From positions 1 through 64,000 of the forward strand of contig JBBRQI010000012.1 of the NCBI GenBank assembly GCA_038226665.1: a DNA stretch of 64,000 nucleotides, given 5' to 3'. The stretch comes from SZAS-103 sp038226665. Lineage in GTDB: Bacteria; Pseudomonadota; Gammaproteobacteria; Xanthomonadales; Xanthomonadaceae. The notes under the pieces were generated by a model. It did no database searches, had not been told where the DNA came from, and saw only the letters and a program-made list of their open reading frames with translations. The position numbers and the translations under genes were made by a program. Below, in pieces: positions 62,979 through 64,000 of the stretch. Position 1 is the stretch's first letter; every line of letters starts with the position of its first letter.

Positions 62979-63968
62979 CTAATACCGAATCAACGCCGAG
63001 CCCCAGGTAAACCCGCCCCCGAACGCTTCCAGCAGCAACAATTGCCCACGCTGCACCTTGCCCGAGCGCACAGCTTCGTCGAGCGCCAGCGGCACCGAAC
63101 CCGACGAGGTGTTGCCGTGCTTGTCGACGGTCACGATCACACGCTCCATCGGCATGTCGAGGCGCTTCGCCGTGGCCTGGATGATGCGCAGGTTGGCCTG
63201 GTGCGGGATCAGCCAGTCGATCGCGTGGCGGTCGATGCCGTTGGCCTCGAGGGTTTCCTCGACGACGGCGTCGAGCGTCTTCACCGCGACCTTGAACACT
63301 TCGCTGCCGGCCATCAGCACGCGCACCCCGGCATTCTTCTCGTCCATCTTGAAACCGGCCGAGACACCGACAGGGTTCCACAACAGCTGCTTGTAAGCGC
63401 CGTCCGCGTGCATGTGCGTGGAAATGATTCCGGTCTCGTCGTCGGCCTTCAGCACGACGGCTCCCGCGCCATCGGCGAACAGCACGCAAGTGCCGCGATC
63501 AGACCAGTCGAGCATGCGTGTCAGCGTTTCCGCGCCGATCACCAGCGCGGTTTTCACCGTGCCCGCGCGGATGAACTGGTCGGCGATGCTCAACGCATAC
63601 ATGAAGCCCGAGCAGGCGGCGTTGACGTCGAACGCCATGCAGCCGTTCGCGCCGAGCATGTTCTGCACGAGGCACGCTGTGGACGGAAAAATCAGGTCGG
63701 GCGTGGTCGTGCCGACGATCAGCAACTGCACGTCGGCGCCGTTGATGCCGGCCGCTTCCATCGCGCGCTTTCCCGCTTCGAATGCGAGATCACTGGTGGT
63801 CTGGCCTTCGGCCGCGACGTGACGCTGGCGGATGCCGGTGCGCTCGCGGATCCATTCGTCGCTGGTGTCGACGAACTGCGCCATGTCGGCATTGGTCAGC
63901 ACCTTCTCGGGCAGATAACTGCCGGTGCCAGCGATGCGTGAATACACGCGCTGCGCCTGTTGGGTCAC
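62979..63968 (-). CDS. fabH: 3-oxoacyl-ACP synthase III
   Basis: The 329-residue initiating condensing enzyme has catalytic Cys in VNAACSGFMYAL, His in WLIPHQANLRI and Asn in GNTSSGSVPLAL. It condenses acetyl-CoA with malonyl-ACP. The start is GTG 63968, with AAGGAG eight nt upstream. It is the first fab gene of this cluster in the window; whether plsX precedes it cannot be seen (only 32 nt remain). Confidence 0.96.
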   Translation of the reverse strand: MTQQAQRVYSRIAGTGSYLPEKVLTNADMAQFVDTSDEWIRERTGIRQRHVAAEGQTTSDLAFEAGKRAMEAAGINGADVQLLIVGTTTPDLIFPSTACLVQNMLGANGCMAFDVNAACSGFMYALSIADQFIRAGTVKTALVIGAETLTRMLDWSDRGTCVLFADGAGAVVLKADDETGIISTHMHADGAYKQLLWNPVGVSAGFKMDEKNAGVRVLMAGSEVFKVAVKTLDAVVEETLEANGIDRHAIDWLIPHQANLRIIQATAKRLDMPMERVIVTVDKHGNTSSGSVPLALDEAVRSGKVQRGQLLLLEAFGGGFTWGSALIRY

Positions 63969-64000
63969 CGCGTTCTCCTTCGGGCAACAGTGCCGTAATC

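Noticed and set aside
63969..64000. Possible 3' end of an upstream gene ending in GTGA overlap with fabH (reading ...DYGTVARRRTR-stop)
   Set aside because: Only 11 codons are visible, all frames are equally plausible and no plsX or rpmF feature is recognisable.

Overview
The window looks like a chromosomal segment of a GC-rich gammaproteobacterium, probably of the Xanthomonadales (Lysobacteraceae/Rhodanobacteraceae). That is an inference from gene order and protein types: fabH-fabD-fabG-acpP-fabF-pabB-pabC-mltG-tmk-holB-pilZ, rpoE-rseA-mucD joined to lepA-lepB-rnc-era-recO, a three-part pnt transhydrogenase, xanthomonapepsin-like proteases and SpvB/Rhs polymorphic proteins. No rRNA, tRNA or CRISPR array was seen.

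Positions 1-9.9 kb are accessory. A 7.2-kb minus-strand gene encodes a secreted SpvB/FG-GAP/YD-repeat (Rhs) protein with its own C-terminal tip. It is followed by a small lipoprotein gene that is a candidate immunity factor, and then by the broken remains of a second Rhs gene. That second gene keeps about 1.05 kb nearly identical to the first, a different tip, and an older decayed scrap. It stops next to the first codons of an IS1595-family transposase at the window edge.

Positions 10-12.3 kb hold a WrbA-like flavodoxin, a DUF2069 protein, a short asparaginase-like protein and a secreted SH3-like protein. Positions 12.3-20.8 kb form an exoenzyme island of three consecutive minus-strand genes. 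Two encode S53 (sedolisin) proteases and one a protein with an HExxE motif. All three begin with the same type of signal peptide and the same 5' leader. Two of them share a further 500 bp of upstream architecture, and a fossil protease C-terminus lies between the first two.

Positions 21-26.5 kb carry sufT and a pnt operon that is physically split by an opposite-strand sigma/anti-sigma/DUF3106 cassette. Positions 26.7-41.8 kb hold housekeeping and salvage genes: DUF1631, a nitroreductase, a PolI-like 5' nuclease, Nudix, a four-fold-repeat membrane protein, PhzF, a cupin, the coupled set CYTH-nagZ-hpt-MTI phosphorylase, rlmD, ydbH-ydbL and a receiver-HPt protein. Positions 41.7-50.4 kb are the rpoE-rseA-mucD / lepA-lepB-DUF4845-rnc-era-recO block (envelope stress, secretion, ribosome assembly). 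Positions 50.6-64 kb hold a fatty-acid oxidation fusion enzyme, an alpha/beta hydrolase and the fatty-acid synthesis / folate / DNA replication cluster ending in pilZ.

Most core genes overlap by 1-16 nt, so translational coupling is the rule. The regions that look least ordinary are the Rhs/IS junction (0-10 kb), the exoprotease island with its shared regulatory DNA, the split pnt operon, the four-repeat membrane protein at 31.3 kb and the tandem pentapeptide repeat at the N-terminus of Era.
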